Positions 1 to 9,100 of a stretch of DNA of 14,386 nucleotides are shown here, in pieces. The notes below the pieces were generated by a model. That model ran no database searches. It had not been told where the DNA came from and was given only the letters and a program-made list of their open reading frames with translations. The DNA comes from a bacterium. Its GTDB lineage: Bacteria; Verrucomicrobiota; Verrucomicrobiia; Opitutales; UBA953. The stretch is from assembly GCA_009926645.1 (NCBI GenBank), contig RFOO01000007.1:1-14386 (forward strand), in the 5' to 3' direction. The position numbers and the translations under genes were made by a program. Each line of letters starts with the position of its first letter. The first letter of the stretch is position 1.

Positions 1-174
1 CAGGCGCCATTGTTTTTAAAGCCCAGTGGCTGGGTTCTTTGTGAAACGGGCATCGACCAGCACTCGACCTTGGCCGAAATCTCAAAGCAGTTGGGTTACA
101 CAAATATTGTTGGCAAAAAGGATATGAGTGGCCGGGATCGCTTTTGGAAGGCGGGCGGATGGAGTCAGCTCTAG
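1..174 (+). CDS. prmC: PrmC/HemK release-factor glutamine N5-methyltransferase, C-terminal fragment
   Basis: The window opens inside a reading frame whose last 57 codons run to a TAG at 172-174. The visible piece has the order typical of the end of PrmC: a beta-hairpin stretch LKPSGWVLCETGIDQ, then a helix and LGYTN, then the closing KDMSGRDRFW, which matches the family's K-D-x-x-G-x-D-R ending. PrmC methylates the Gln of the GGQ motif in peptide release factors RF1 and RF2, using S-adenosylmethionine, in the cytosol. The catalytic NPPY motif lies upstream of the window, so the assignment rests on the C-terminal pattern alone. The gene is cut by the window edge, not broken. It lies 56 bp upstream of proS on the same strand, so co-transcription of two translation-related genes is plausible. 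No terminator hairpin is visible between them. Confidence 0.8.
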   Translation, partial: QAPLFLKPSGWVLCETGIDQHSTLAEISKQLGYTNIVGKKDMSGRDRFWKAGGWSQL

Positions 175-230
175 GTTTCTTCGTCCATTCATCTCTTGCA
201 CCTTTTGCTTCCTTAGTCCTTAAAGAGATT

Positions 231-1757
231 ATGTCCCAGCCTGCTGCTAAAACCAAAACAGCGATTACGCCCACTCGTGCCGAGGATTACCCTGAATGGT
301 ATCTACAGGTAATCAAGGCGGCCGATCTGGCTGAGAATAGTCCAGTGCGTGGATGTATGGTGATTAAGCCCTGGGGTTATGCTCTTTGGGAAAATATCCA
401 GCGCGATTTAGATGCACTCTTTAAAGAAACGGGGCATGTAAATGCTTACTTCCCGCTTTTTATTCCGATGAGTTACTTGCAAAAAGAAGCTCAGCACGTG
501 GAAGGATTTGCGAAAGAATGTGCTGTCGTGACTCACTCACGTTTAGAAGCGGGTGCAGATGGTCAATTGGCCCCCGCAGGTGAATTAGAAGAACCCTTAA
601 TTGTTCGTCCAACTTCTGAAACGATTATCGGCGAAACTTATGCGAAATGGGTGCAGTCTTATCGCGACCTGCCGATTTTGATTAATCAATGGGCCAACGT
701 CGTTCGTTGGGAGATGCGTACGCGATTATTTTTACGTACGGCTGAATTTCTTTGGCAAGAAGGGCACACTGTTCACGCCACGCAAAAAGAGGCGGAAGAA
801 GAAACCATGAAGATGTTAGAGGTTTATGCTGATTTCGCGGAAAATTATATGGCGATGCCAGTGATTAAAGGACGCAAAACGGAGGGTGAGCGTTTTCCAG
901 GTGCGGTCGATACACTCTGTATTGAAGCCATGATGCAGGATCGCAAAGCCCTGCAGGCCGGTACTTCACATTACCTTGGGCAGAATTTTGCTAAGTCTTG
1001 TAATATTCGTTTTCAGGACGAGTCCTCGAATATGCAATACGCCCACACGACATCGTGGGGCGTTTCCACGCGTCTGATTGGCGGAATGATAATGACGCAC
1101 TCGGATGATGACGGGTTTGTTGTTCCACCAAGACTCGCTCCACAGCAGGTCGTCATTTTACCCATTTACAAGGACGATGCTTCCAGGGCACAAGTTCTCG
1201 AATATTGTCAGTCTCTGCAAAAGGAGCTTTCCGCTCAGCGTTTCCATGATCGCAAAGTTGTCGTTTCCATCGACAATCGCGATTTACGAGGGGGGGAAAA
1301 GGCTTGGGGCTGGATTAAAAAAGGTGTGCCTTTGCGCATTGAAGTAGGCCCGAGAGATATTGCTTCTCAGTCAGTTTTTGTGGCACGTCGTGACACAGGA
1401 GAAAAGGCTAGCGTAACTCGGGCGGAGTTTGTTTCGACGATAGTAAATCGCCTGCAAGCGATTCAGGATAATTTATTGGCACGAGCGAAGGCTTATCGAG
1501 CTGAACACACTCGAGAAATTAATTCTTGGGATGAACTCAAAGCATTCTTTACTCCCAAGAATACTCAAGACCCCGAGATCCATGGGGGCTTTGCTCTTTG
1601 CCATTGGAATGGTAGTCGTGAAGTCGAACGACGACTCAAAGAGGAACTCAAAGTGACGATTCGTTGTATCGCTTTGGATGCGAAAGATGAGCCAGGAAAG
1701 TGTGTGGTTACTGGTGAGCCTAGTCCACGTCGCGTGGTGATGGCCAAGGCCTATTAA
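231..1757 (+). CDS. proS: Prolyl-tRNA synthetase, archaeal/eukaryotic-type (ProS type 3)
   Basis: Cytosolic class II enzyme that charges tRNA-Pro with proline. The 508-residue product has the compact domain order of the archaeal/eukaryotic-type family, with no bacterial editing (INS) insertion. The proline-site loop RPTSE is at residues 126-130, motif 2 spans about 152-180 (NQWANVVRWEMR), the adenosine and proline contact region QAGTSHYLGQNFAK is at 242-255, and motif 3 spans about 277-309 (GVSTRLIGGMI, then the PPRLAP linker). The anticodon-binding domain runs to about 405, followed by the family's extra C-terminal domain ending in AKAY with the conserved terminal Tyr. I chose the ATG at 231, preceded by a weak AAAGAG. 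An in-frame ATG at 144 would overlap prmC and add 29 residues unlike the family. Oddity: three of the four Cys expected for the C-terminal zinc site are absent (Asn460, Val465 and Thr494 sit there; only Cys491 remains), by my recalled alignment to the Thermus enzyme. Confidence 0.96.
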   Translation: MSQPAAKTKTAITPTRAEDYPEWYLQVIKAADLAENSPVRGCMVIKPWGYALWENIQRDLDALFKETGHVNAYFPLFIPMSYLQKEAQHVEGFAKECAVVTHSRLEAGADGQLAPAGELEEPLIVRPTSETIIGETYAKWVQSYRDLPILINQWANVVRWEMRTRLFLRTAEFLWQEGHTVHATQKEAEEETMKMLEVYADFAENYMAMPVIKGRKTEGERFPGAVDTLCIEAMMQDRKALQAGTSHYLGQNFAKSCNIRFQDESSNMQYAHTTSWGVSTRLIGGMIMTHSDDDGFVVPPRLAPQQVVILPIYKDDASRAQVLEYCQSLQKELSAQRFHDRKVVVSIDNRDLRGGEKAWGWIKKGVPLRIEVGPRDIASQSVFVARRDTGEKASVTRAEFVSTIVNRLQAIQDNLLARAKAYRAEHTREINSWDELKAFFTPKNTQDPEIHGGFALCHWNGSREVERRLKEELKVTIRCIALDAKDEPGKCVVTGEPSPRRVVMAKAY

Positions 1758-1816
1758 AATTGAGCGGTCTGGTGAGTGCCAATCGTTGAGCGAAATACAC
1801 CCGCGAAAGGCTTTTT

Positions 1817-3004
1817 TTATTCTCCGACAACTCCTGCTTCACCGTCACTGAACCTAAGTCGTAACTTCAATCCACTTTTTACGGATTTACTTGATGTGAT
1901 GACTTTGCCTTGGCTGTCGCGCACGATGGAATATCCGCGAGCGAGGATGGATTCGAATCCGGCGGATTGTAGTCGTTTGCCGAGTTGTTTAAGTTTTTCG
2001 CGGGTGACGCCCAGATGTGCCTTGGGTGAGAGCCGATGGAGTTCGCTACCGAGTTCGGAAAGACGATGTCTTTTTTCGGCCAAAAATTCTTCTGCGATGC
2101 TTTCGAGTCGAGTGAATAACAAATCCAGATTCTGATAATGAGATTGAAGAATTAACTTGGGAGAATGTTGGGCGAGCTGTGCGCCGAGTAATTTTATTTT
2201 TTCACGCAACTTGATTTGACCAGAGACGATTAACTCTGCTGCAGCGGTTGGGGTTTCGGCACGTTTGTCGGCGGCGTAATCGCAAAGAGTAAAATCGGTT
2301 TGGTGTCCGATGGCGGATATGACAGGGACTGGACTGGAACGGACGGCACGAACTAAGGCCTCGTCATTAAACCCCCAAAGATCCTCCATCGAGCCTCCTC
2401 CTCGGCCGACAACGATAAGGTCGATGCCTGGAATCGAGTTAGCTTGTTTGAGCCCTGCAATGACCGAGCCTGCACAACTTTCACCCTGAACGCGGGCGGG
2501 GACGAGCCAAGCTGTACCTTGCCAGCCTCGGGTTTTGAGGATTTCGGTAAAATCGTGCCAAACTGCCCCAATTTCTGAGGTTACAAAGGCCACCACCTTG
2601 GGAAATTCGGGGATGGGCCGTTTCGATGAATCATCAAAAAGACCTTCAGCTTTGAGTTTTTCTAGTAATTCGAGGTATTTTTTTCTTAATTCCCCTTCGC
2701 CCTCGGGCTTCATCGAGTCGACAACCAGTGAAAGTTTACCGTTTTTCCCGTAAAAATCGACTTTTGCTTTGAGAACGACTCTTAACCCATCGCGAATGGG
2801 GAATTTAATCCATCGGGCTTGGAATCCATACAGGATGCAGTCGATCTTGGTTTCTGAGTCTTTAACGGAGAAGTAATGATGGCCAGATGGGTAGGTTTTA
2901 TAGCTCGAAATCTCGCCGACGACTTCAACCGTGCCCATACCATTTACCCGACCCTTAATAACATCGCATAATTCGCTTACTGTTAGGGGTTCATTTGCTG
3001 GCAT
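1817..3004 (-). CDS. xseA: Exodeoxyribonuclease VII large subunit
   Basis: Catalytic subunit of exonuclease VII, which degrades single-stranded DNA from both ends into oligonucleotides during repair and recombination. The 395-residue product opens with LTVSELCDVIKGRV, the start of the N-terminal OB-fold (about 5-100). The family signatures follow: VVGRGGGSMEDLWGFNDEALVRA-type sequence at 198-220 and SAIGHQTDFTLCDYAADKRAETPTAAAE-type sequence across 230-257. A long helical region (about 260-345) is presumably the coiled coil that holds the small subunits, and the ARGYSIVRD motif is near 355-363. It is slightly shorter than the 440-460 residues common in proteobacteria. Start choice is uncertain: the ATG at 3004 puts VSEL at residue 9, as usual; an in-frame TTG at 3040 would add 12 residues. 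Neither has a Shine-Dalgarno. No xseB lies next to it. It converges on proS across 59 bp without a convincing hairpin. Confidence 0.95.
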   Translation of the reverse strand: MPANEPLTVSELCDVIKGRVNGMGTVEVVGEISSYKTYPSGHHYFSVKDSETKIDCILYGFQARWIKFPIRDGLRVVLKAKVDFYGKNGKLSLVVDSMKPEGEGELRKKYLELLEKLKAEGLFDDSSKRPIPEFPKVVAFVTSEIGAVWHDFTEILKTRGWQGTAWLVPARVQGESCAGSVIAGLKQANSIPGIDLIVVGRGGGSMEDLWGFNDEALVRAVRSSPVPVISAIGHQTDFTLCDYAADKRAETPTAAAELIVSGQIKLREKIKLLGAQLAQHSPKLILQSHYQNLDLLFTRLESIAEEFLAEKRHRLSELGSELHRLSPKAHLGVTREKLKQLGKRLQSAGFESILARGYSIVRDSQGKVITSSKSVKSGLKLRLRFSDGEAGVVGE

Positions 3005-3180
3005 GGTTAGGTAAAATGCTGGTTGCTCATCGTTTGGCAATCCGAGAGGGGGTCGGGCTTTTTGAGCCGATTCGCCCCTTAATTATTCTTTGCATCGGGC
3101 GGATTAGGAGGTATCAATAACATCTCTAAAGCCCTAAGTCCACGGACTATAAGCCCACAGAACAATTTATTCTATCAAAT
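3005..3180. promoter_or_regulatory. Divergent intergenic region between xseA and the autotransporter
   Basis: This spacer must hold promoters for both flanking genes. Reading the plus strand I see: a bulged hairpin at 3053-3070 (GGCT-TTTTG-AGCC core), which would fall in the xseA leader; an isolated perfect Shine-Dalgarno-like AGGAGGT at 3106-3112 with no ATG, GTG or TTG after it at a usable distance; a short inverted repeat AGTCC-AC-GGACT at 3137-3148; and two direct AAGCCC copies at 3129-3134 and 3151-3156, 22 bp apart, flanking that inverted repeat. The spacing of about two helical turns is compatible with a regulator-binding site, but this is inference from a few short matches that could be chance. 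No open frame of convincing size lies here. Confidence 0.4.
3090..3117 (+). promoter_or_regulatory. Candidate sigma-70-type promoter for the autotransporter
   Basis: TTGCAT at 3090-3095 and TATCAA at 3112-3117 are separated by 16 bp. Each matches the sigma-70 consensus at four of six positions. Transcription from here would start near 3124 and give a leader of roughly 55-60 nt before the ATG at 3181. That would leave the AGGAGGT at 3106-3112 inside the promoter spacer rather than in the mRNA, so it may not act as a ribosome site at all. The match is modest and untested. Confidence 0.22.
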
Positions 3181-6100
3181 ATGCGTATCAAAAAATCCCT
3201 ACTGATGTCTGCAGCTGCTATCGCTTTGTTTGCGACGAAAGCCAATGCGGCAATTTTTACATTAGATTCAAATGATGGGACAACTTGGGATACGACCAAC
3301 ACTTTTTGGAATGGGGCCACTTCAACTTGGGTGAACGATGGAACTAACACCGCTAACTTTATTGGTACAGGTAACACGATTAATTTAACCCAAAATATTA
3401 GTGCGCAGGGCGTGGCCATCAGTGCCACGGGTTACACGATTGCTCCAGGGGCTAATACTTTAACTGTTGGGAGTGTTGGTGTTAGTGCTAGCGAAAGTGC
3501 TACCGTCAATAGTTTCGCGATTAATGCGAGTCAGGTAATCGATGCTTCGGCTGGTAAAACATTGAGTGTTGGTTCAATCACCGATGCGGCTGGTGGCACT
3601 CTTACCAAAACGGGATCGGGAACGCTTTCACTTACGGGGTCTAGTACTTTTGCTGGGCTTTTTACAATTAACGCTGGTACCGTACAGTATGCAGGAAATA
3701 ATGCTCTCGGTAGTAATGCCGTTACCATTTCTGGTGGTACTTTGGATATTCAAGCCTTTAGCGATACTGTAGGAGCAGTCACACTTTCTTCGGGTTCTAT
3801 TATCGGAGCAGGCACATTAACGGGAACTTCTTACTCACTTCAGAGTGGAACAGTTTCGGCTAATTTGGGCACTGGTGCTGTTTCTGTAAACACAGGTTCG
3901 ACGACTTTGTCGGGCACATCCGCTTCAACCTCTGTTACAATTAACAGCAACGGCACTTTGGTTTTAGGTGCTGCTAACCGTTTGGACAATTCAGCCACGG
4001 TTAATGTCGCTTCAACGGGTACCTTGAATACGAATGGCTTTAATGATACGATTGGTACGCTAAACCTTTCCGGTGGTACGATTGCAGGTGCTGGCACCTT
4101 GACCGCTGCGACCTATAATTCCACAGGAGGCACTATTAATGCTAATCTCGGTGCTGGTGACTTTAATATTACCTCTGGTACGACTACTTTAAATGGAACC
4201 TCGGGTTCTAATAATGTAACGATTTCTGGCGGAACATTGACCCTTGGTGGCTCGGATAAACTTTCAAATGCTGCAACGGTTACCGTTTCAGGTGGTAGCC
4301 TAAATCTCGCAGCCAATAATGACACGGTAGGGACATTTACTATGAGCTCTGGATCTCTCGATGGTTCAGGTACGCTTACCGCTTCGACTTATAGTCTTTC
4401 TGGCGGCACCGTTAATGCAAAACTTGGTGCAGGTACCGTGGATGTCGCGGGTACAGTAGCTCTTGGTTCGGCTGGCCGCTTAAATTCAACTTCCACGCTC
4501 AATGTGAACAGCGGGTCTTTGACCTTAGCTGGCGCAGAAAGTGTCGCGGCTTTTAATCTTATTGGTGGTACTTTAGCTGGTTCTGGAAACACTTTAACTT
4601 CCAATTCCATTGATTTACAATCGGGTGCCGTCAGTGCTAATTTAGCGGGCACCGGTGGACTGACGAAAACGACGGGGGCAACGGTTGCACTCTCTGGAGA
4701 TAATTCTGGTCTCTCGGGTACGGTCGACGTCAGTGCAGGAACTTTGGTTGCTCAAAGTCAAAACGCCTTGGGTACAGGTTTGGTTGATCTCAATGGAACG
4801 GGCAATCTGACCTTACAAAATAATTCGAGCACAAACTTTGGTAACGACGTTCAAGTTAATTCTAATGCACGAACCATCACCGTCGATCGTGCATCTGCTG
4901 GTGCAGGTATTACTCATACATTGGGAGCTCTTGAAGTTACGGGGTCCGGCTGGACCTTGAATGTTGTTAAGGGCACCAATGTTACCAGTGGCACCGCTGA
5001 ATTAGTGGTAGGCGATGTAACCTTGAGCGGCACCGGATTTACGACCTTTAATGTTGGAACAGGCGCTAAATTGACCACGGGGTCTTTCCATGGCACCGGA
5101 GGTATCATCAAGACTGGCACGGATACTCTGGATGTAACCCTAGCGAGTGACTTTACTGGAAACGTCGATGTGCAAGCGGGCACGATGAACGCGACTTTAG
5201 ATACTTCATTTTTAGGGGATATTAATAATGAGACGACTTTGAATTTTATTAATAATATCAGTCCTGTTGCGACCATTTACGTTAATAGTTTAACAGGAGC
5301 GGGGGCAACGGATTTTGATGTCGGTAATGCGGAGATTCATAGCATTATCGGTGTGGATAACGCTACGGGTGCAAATAGTTTATCGGTCAATAATGGTAAA
5401 CTTACAGCGGACCTTGAAGCAGGAACCATCTCGGCCCTTCGTTTAGTTTCTTCCACTATTTCGAAAGGAACGGGCAAAACGCTTAATGTGACCGTTACTG
5501 GGACAACAGATGTGGACACATTGATTGATGGTACAATGACATTGTCAGGAACACGTGCTGAATTCCAAAGCATCCAAGGTGGAGCAGTGACTTCGACAGC
5601 TGCCATTAACTCCGTCGCAGATTTAAGTGGAGGCACGCACTCATTTACGGGAATCAATTCGGTTACTTCCTTGAGTGGTGGGCAGACCACTTTCGCTGGA
5701 TCTTCCACGACAATCACCAGTCTGAGTGGCGGACCTGCGACCATTACAACTTTCAATGGAAATGCCACGATTGATTCGGTCACAGGCACTGGCACTCTCA
5801 GTATTTCTTCGGGTAAGAGTTTAAGCATCAAACAAGGAACATTCTCTGGCACTATCAGTGGAAATGGATCTCTGGTTTTGGCTGGAGACTCGTCCCAGAC
5901 ATTAACACTCAGTGGCACCAACGTTGATAATTATACTGGTACTACGACAGTCAGTAATGGTGGCATTGTAGAATACACTTCCAATGTAACTTTAGCAGGT
6001 CAGTTTATTAATAACTCCGGATACGTTACCTTCGACTTATTGGCTAACCTTAATGGTGGATTAGCGGGTACTGCAGGGCAGACCTACTTTACTGGTGTAG

Positions 6101-9100
6101 CGACTTTAGCGAGTCGATCGGGTTCAGGTGAAGCTTACTTTTATGATGATGCCACGATTAGCTCAGTCACAGGCACCTCGGGTATTATTGATATCAATGT
6201 TTCAGGGAAGAATCTTACACTCGGAAGCGGTTCCTATTCTGGTACATTGCAGGGCGATGGTAACATCGTGAAGAACGGCACAGGTACGTTAACTCTCTCT
6301 GGTACAAATGTAGATAATTACACTGGTTCGACGACGGTTAATAGTGGGGGCACGTTAACGTTTTCTGATATCGTTACCCTGGCTGGTCAGGTGGATAATG
6401 CAGGTATACTTAATTTTGATAAGGGCGCGACAATCAGTAGCAGTTTGATTGGCGCAGGTACGACTAACTTCCTTGGCGATTCCAGCATAGCCGCCGCAAA
6501 TGGGTCTGGCACGATTACCATCGCAGCTGGCAAGGTGCTCACGATTAGTTCTGGTGCGTTCACTGGAACTATTTCAGGAGCTGGTTCGGTCACTAAGAAC
6601 ACGACTGGTACATTGAGCATTAATGGGGCAAACCTTGGAGGGTTTACTGGAACGATAACAAATAATGGTGGTGGAATTTTAGATTTTACAGGAGTTACGA
6701 CTCTTGAGGGTGCATTGGTTAATAACGCCTTTGCTACTTTTGCTGGCGTATCCACTTTAAATGGTGGTCTCTCTGGTACCGGCCAAACTTGGTTCTCGGC
6801 TGACGGTAATGTTGTCAGCTCTCGCTCAGGTACGGGCACTGTAAACGTGGATGGTGACACGACCTTTAGTAACATTGCAGGTAGTGGCACGCTTGCAGTT
6901 AATACATCTAAGACCCTTACCCTTGGCCAAGGTTCTTTTTCCGGCACGATTTCTGGTGCAGGATCTCTGACGAAGAATGGCACGGGTAGCGTGACTCTAA
7001 CGGGTGCTAATGTCGATGACTACACGGGCACCACGACGGTTAATACAAACGGCGAACTTATCTTTGCTTCCAATGCCACCCTCGCAGCTCAGGTAACTAA
7101 TGACGGCGATTTAAAGTTTAACGGAACTTCCACGTTAACCACTGGCCTCAATGGTTCGGGCACCTCTACCTTTACCGGTGCCTCGACGATTGGTACCCTC
7201 AATGGTTCGGGCACGGAAAACTTCAATGGTACGGCGTCCGTGACTACCCTTGCGCAAGCACATACGGGCACTGCAAACTTTAATCAAAATGCCACCATCA
7301 CTACAGTGGGAGTGGATACGGGTGCCACGCCCACTTTGGCTTCGGCTAGCGCGGGTACATTGAACATCGCACTTGATAAGACTCTCACCATTGCAAATGG
7401 TAATTTTAATGGCACGATTTCAGGTTCTGGTTCTTTGATTAAGACTGGGGCTAACCGACTCTTCCTTTTTGGTGCCAATGTAGATAATTTCACCGGCACG
7501 ACCACTATCTCGGATGGCACGCTACAGTTTCAGAATAATGCGACTTTAGCTGGCCAAGTCATCAACAACGGTGGTTACACCACCTTTGTTGGTACGGCCG
7601 TATTGAATGGTGGTATCGCTGGTGCACCCACGACTCCTAATGTCAACAATGGCTCTGGTAGCACTTATTTCTCTGGTGCAGCAACCATCTCCAGTCGATC
7701 TGGTTCAGGCAATCAGTACTTCTATGCCGATTCCTCGATTGGCACTATTTCAGGTACAGCTGGTATCATTGAGGTTGGTGCTTCAGGGGTGGCTTTAACC
7801 CTCGGCTCGGGGTCGTTCTCGGGTACTCTTCAAGGAGTAGGAAATTTTGTTAAGGATGGCAATGGCACCTTAACTCTGGCTGGCGCTAATATCGATAATT
7901 ACACTGGAACCACGACCGTTAACGTCGGTGGTACTGTAACCTATACCAATGGAGCTACGCTCGCCTCTGCTGGAACATTCACAAATAACGGTACGGTTAA
8001 TTTCTCCGACACTTCAACGATTGGTGTTATTGCTGGTAGTGGCACTACGAGCATTGCGTCAGGCGAATTACTATCGATTGCCAGTGGAACCTATAGCGGT
8101 AAGATTACAGGCGCTGGTTCTTTAAATAAGAATACCACGGGCACATTGATTCTGACGGGTGCTAGTGATTATACGGGAGATACCTATATCGGCGGTATTC
8201 TTCGAGTGAATGGATCAATCGCCAGCAACACATTTGTTTATGGAACTCTCGGTGGAAGTGGCGCAGTTAATGCCTCCGTTACGGTCGAGAGTGGTGGTAT
8301 CTTGGCTCCAGGTAATTCTCCTGGTATTCTGACGGTGTCGGGTCCTGTTACTTTCAATGCTGGTTCATCTTACTCTGCTGAAATCGGTGGAACCGTGGCA
8401 GGTAATTATGACCAGCTTTACGTCACACCAGGAACGGTGAACATTTCAACGACTGGCGCAGGGGTAGCACTGAACATCACTCAGTGGTCCACTTTTGCTC
8501 CCACCCGAGGCGATGTTTTTGATATCATCAAAACCAATTCAGCTACAGGTATTACGGGAACGTTTGCAAGTATGACGAGCAACTTTAATACTTTCGTCAT
8601 CTTTGATAACAACACCGCTGCTCACAAAAATGGCACTCTCTACGGTACGGGATTAGGTAGTACGCAGACCTTTGCAAATTGGTTTACTGATCCTAATCAA
8701 AAGGCGATTGCTACAGCTCTCTGGTCGGGTGGATTGACCAATGCTAATGCTGGTTCTGGTACGGATTTAGTTCGATTCACCAATACTAATACCTCCGCCG
8801 GCAAGGCTGTCGTGGGTCTACTAACTTCATCCAACCTATCCTCCACTCTGAATAGTTATTCGCCCGAGCCTTTCCTTGGCTTGAATGATTATGCTCTCAC
8901 AACCGTCCGCACGGTAACCGATGCGACCCTCGCTCAGTCACCTCTGGTGGTTAAGGGTAGATGGAGTGCTGGATTTAACTACAGCAATGCCTCCAATGAC
9001 TTCAAGGGTGGCTCTTCCAGCGCCTTTAATCGTCATCTCTCCAGTGGTAACTCGGTAATTAATGTGGAGTACGCATTCAATAAATCTACCAAACTGGGTG

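Noticed and set aside
144..230. In-frame 29-codon extension of proS from the ATG at 144
   Set aside because: It overlaps the prmC end by 31 bp and adds sequence unlike any ProS N-terminus. The ATG at 231 begins a normal N-terminal region with a weak purine-rich site.
1758..1816. Possible bidirectional terminator between convergent proS and xseA
   Set aside because: There is a seven-T run at 1812-1818 but I could not find a stem of more than a few imperfect pairs before it. It also overlaps the xseA stop codon.
1776..2135. Plus-strand 119-codon frame opposite xseA
   Set aside because: It lies antisense to a clear xseA frame, has no recognisable motif, and its Ser/Arg-rich composition is what reading the reverse strand of this gene gives.
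3113..3205. A 30-codon frame starting with ATC right after AGGAGGT
   Set aside because: ATC starts are very rare, the spacing to AGGAGGT is about zero, and the peptide overlaps the autotransporter start out of frame with no supporting feature.
3531..7520. Several minus-strand open frames of 60-198 codons inside the autotransporter
   Set aside because: They are Val/Pro-rich complements of Gly/Thr/Asn-rich repeat codons and lack family features. The plus-strand frame is unbroken over 6.5 kb with signal peptide and barrel, so these are by-products of repetitive composition.
3763..8220. Repetitive region considered as a CRISPR array or DNA tandem repeat
   Set aside because: Repeats are diverged at DNA level, have periods of several hundred bases, keep one reading frame, and match protein-level beta-strand repeats. 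There are no short exact direct repeats with spacers.
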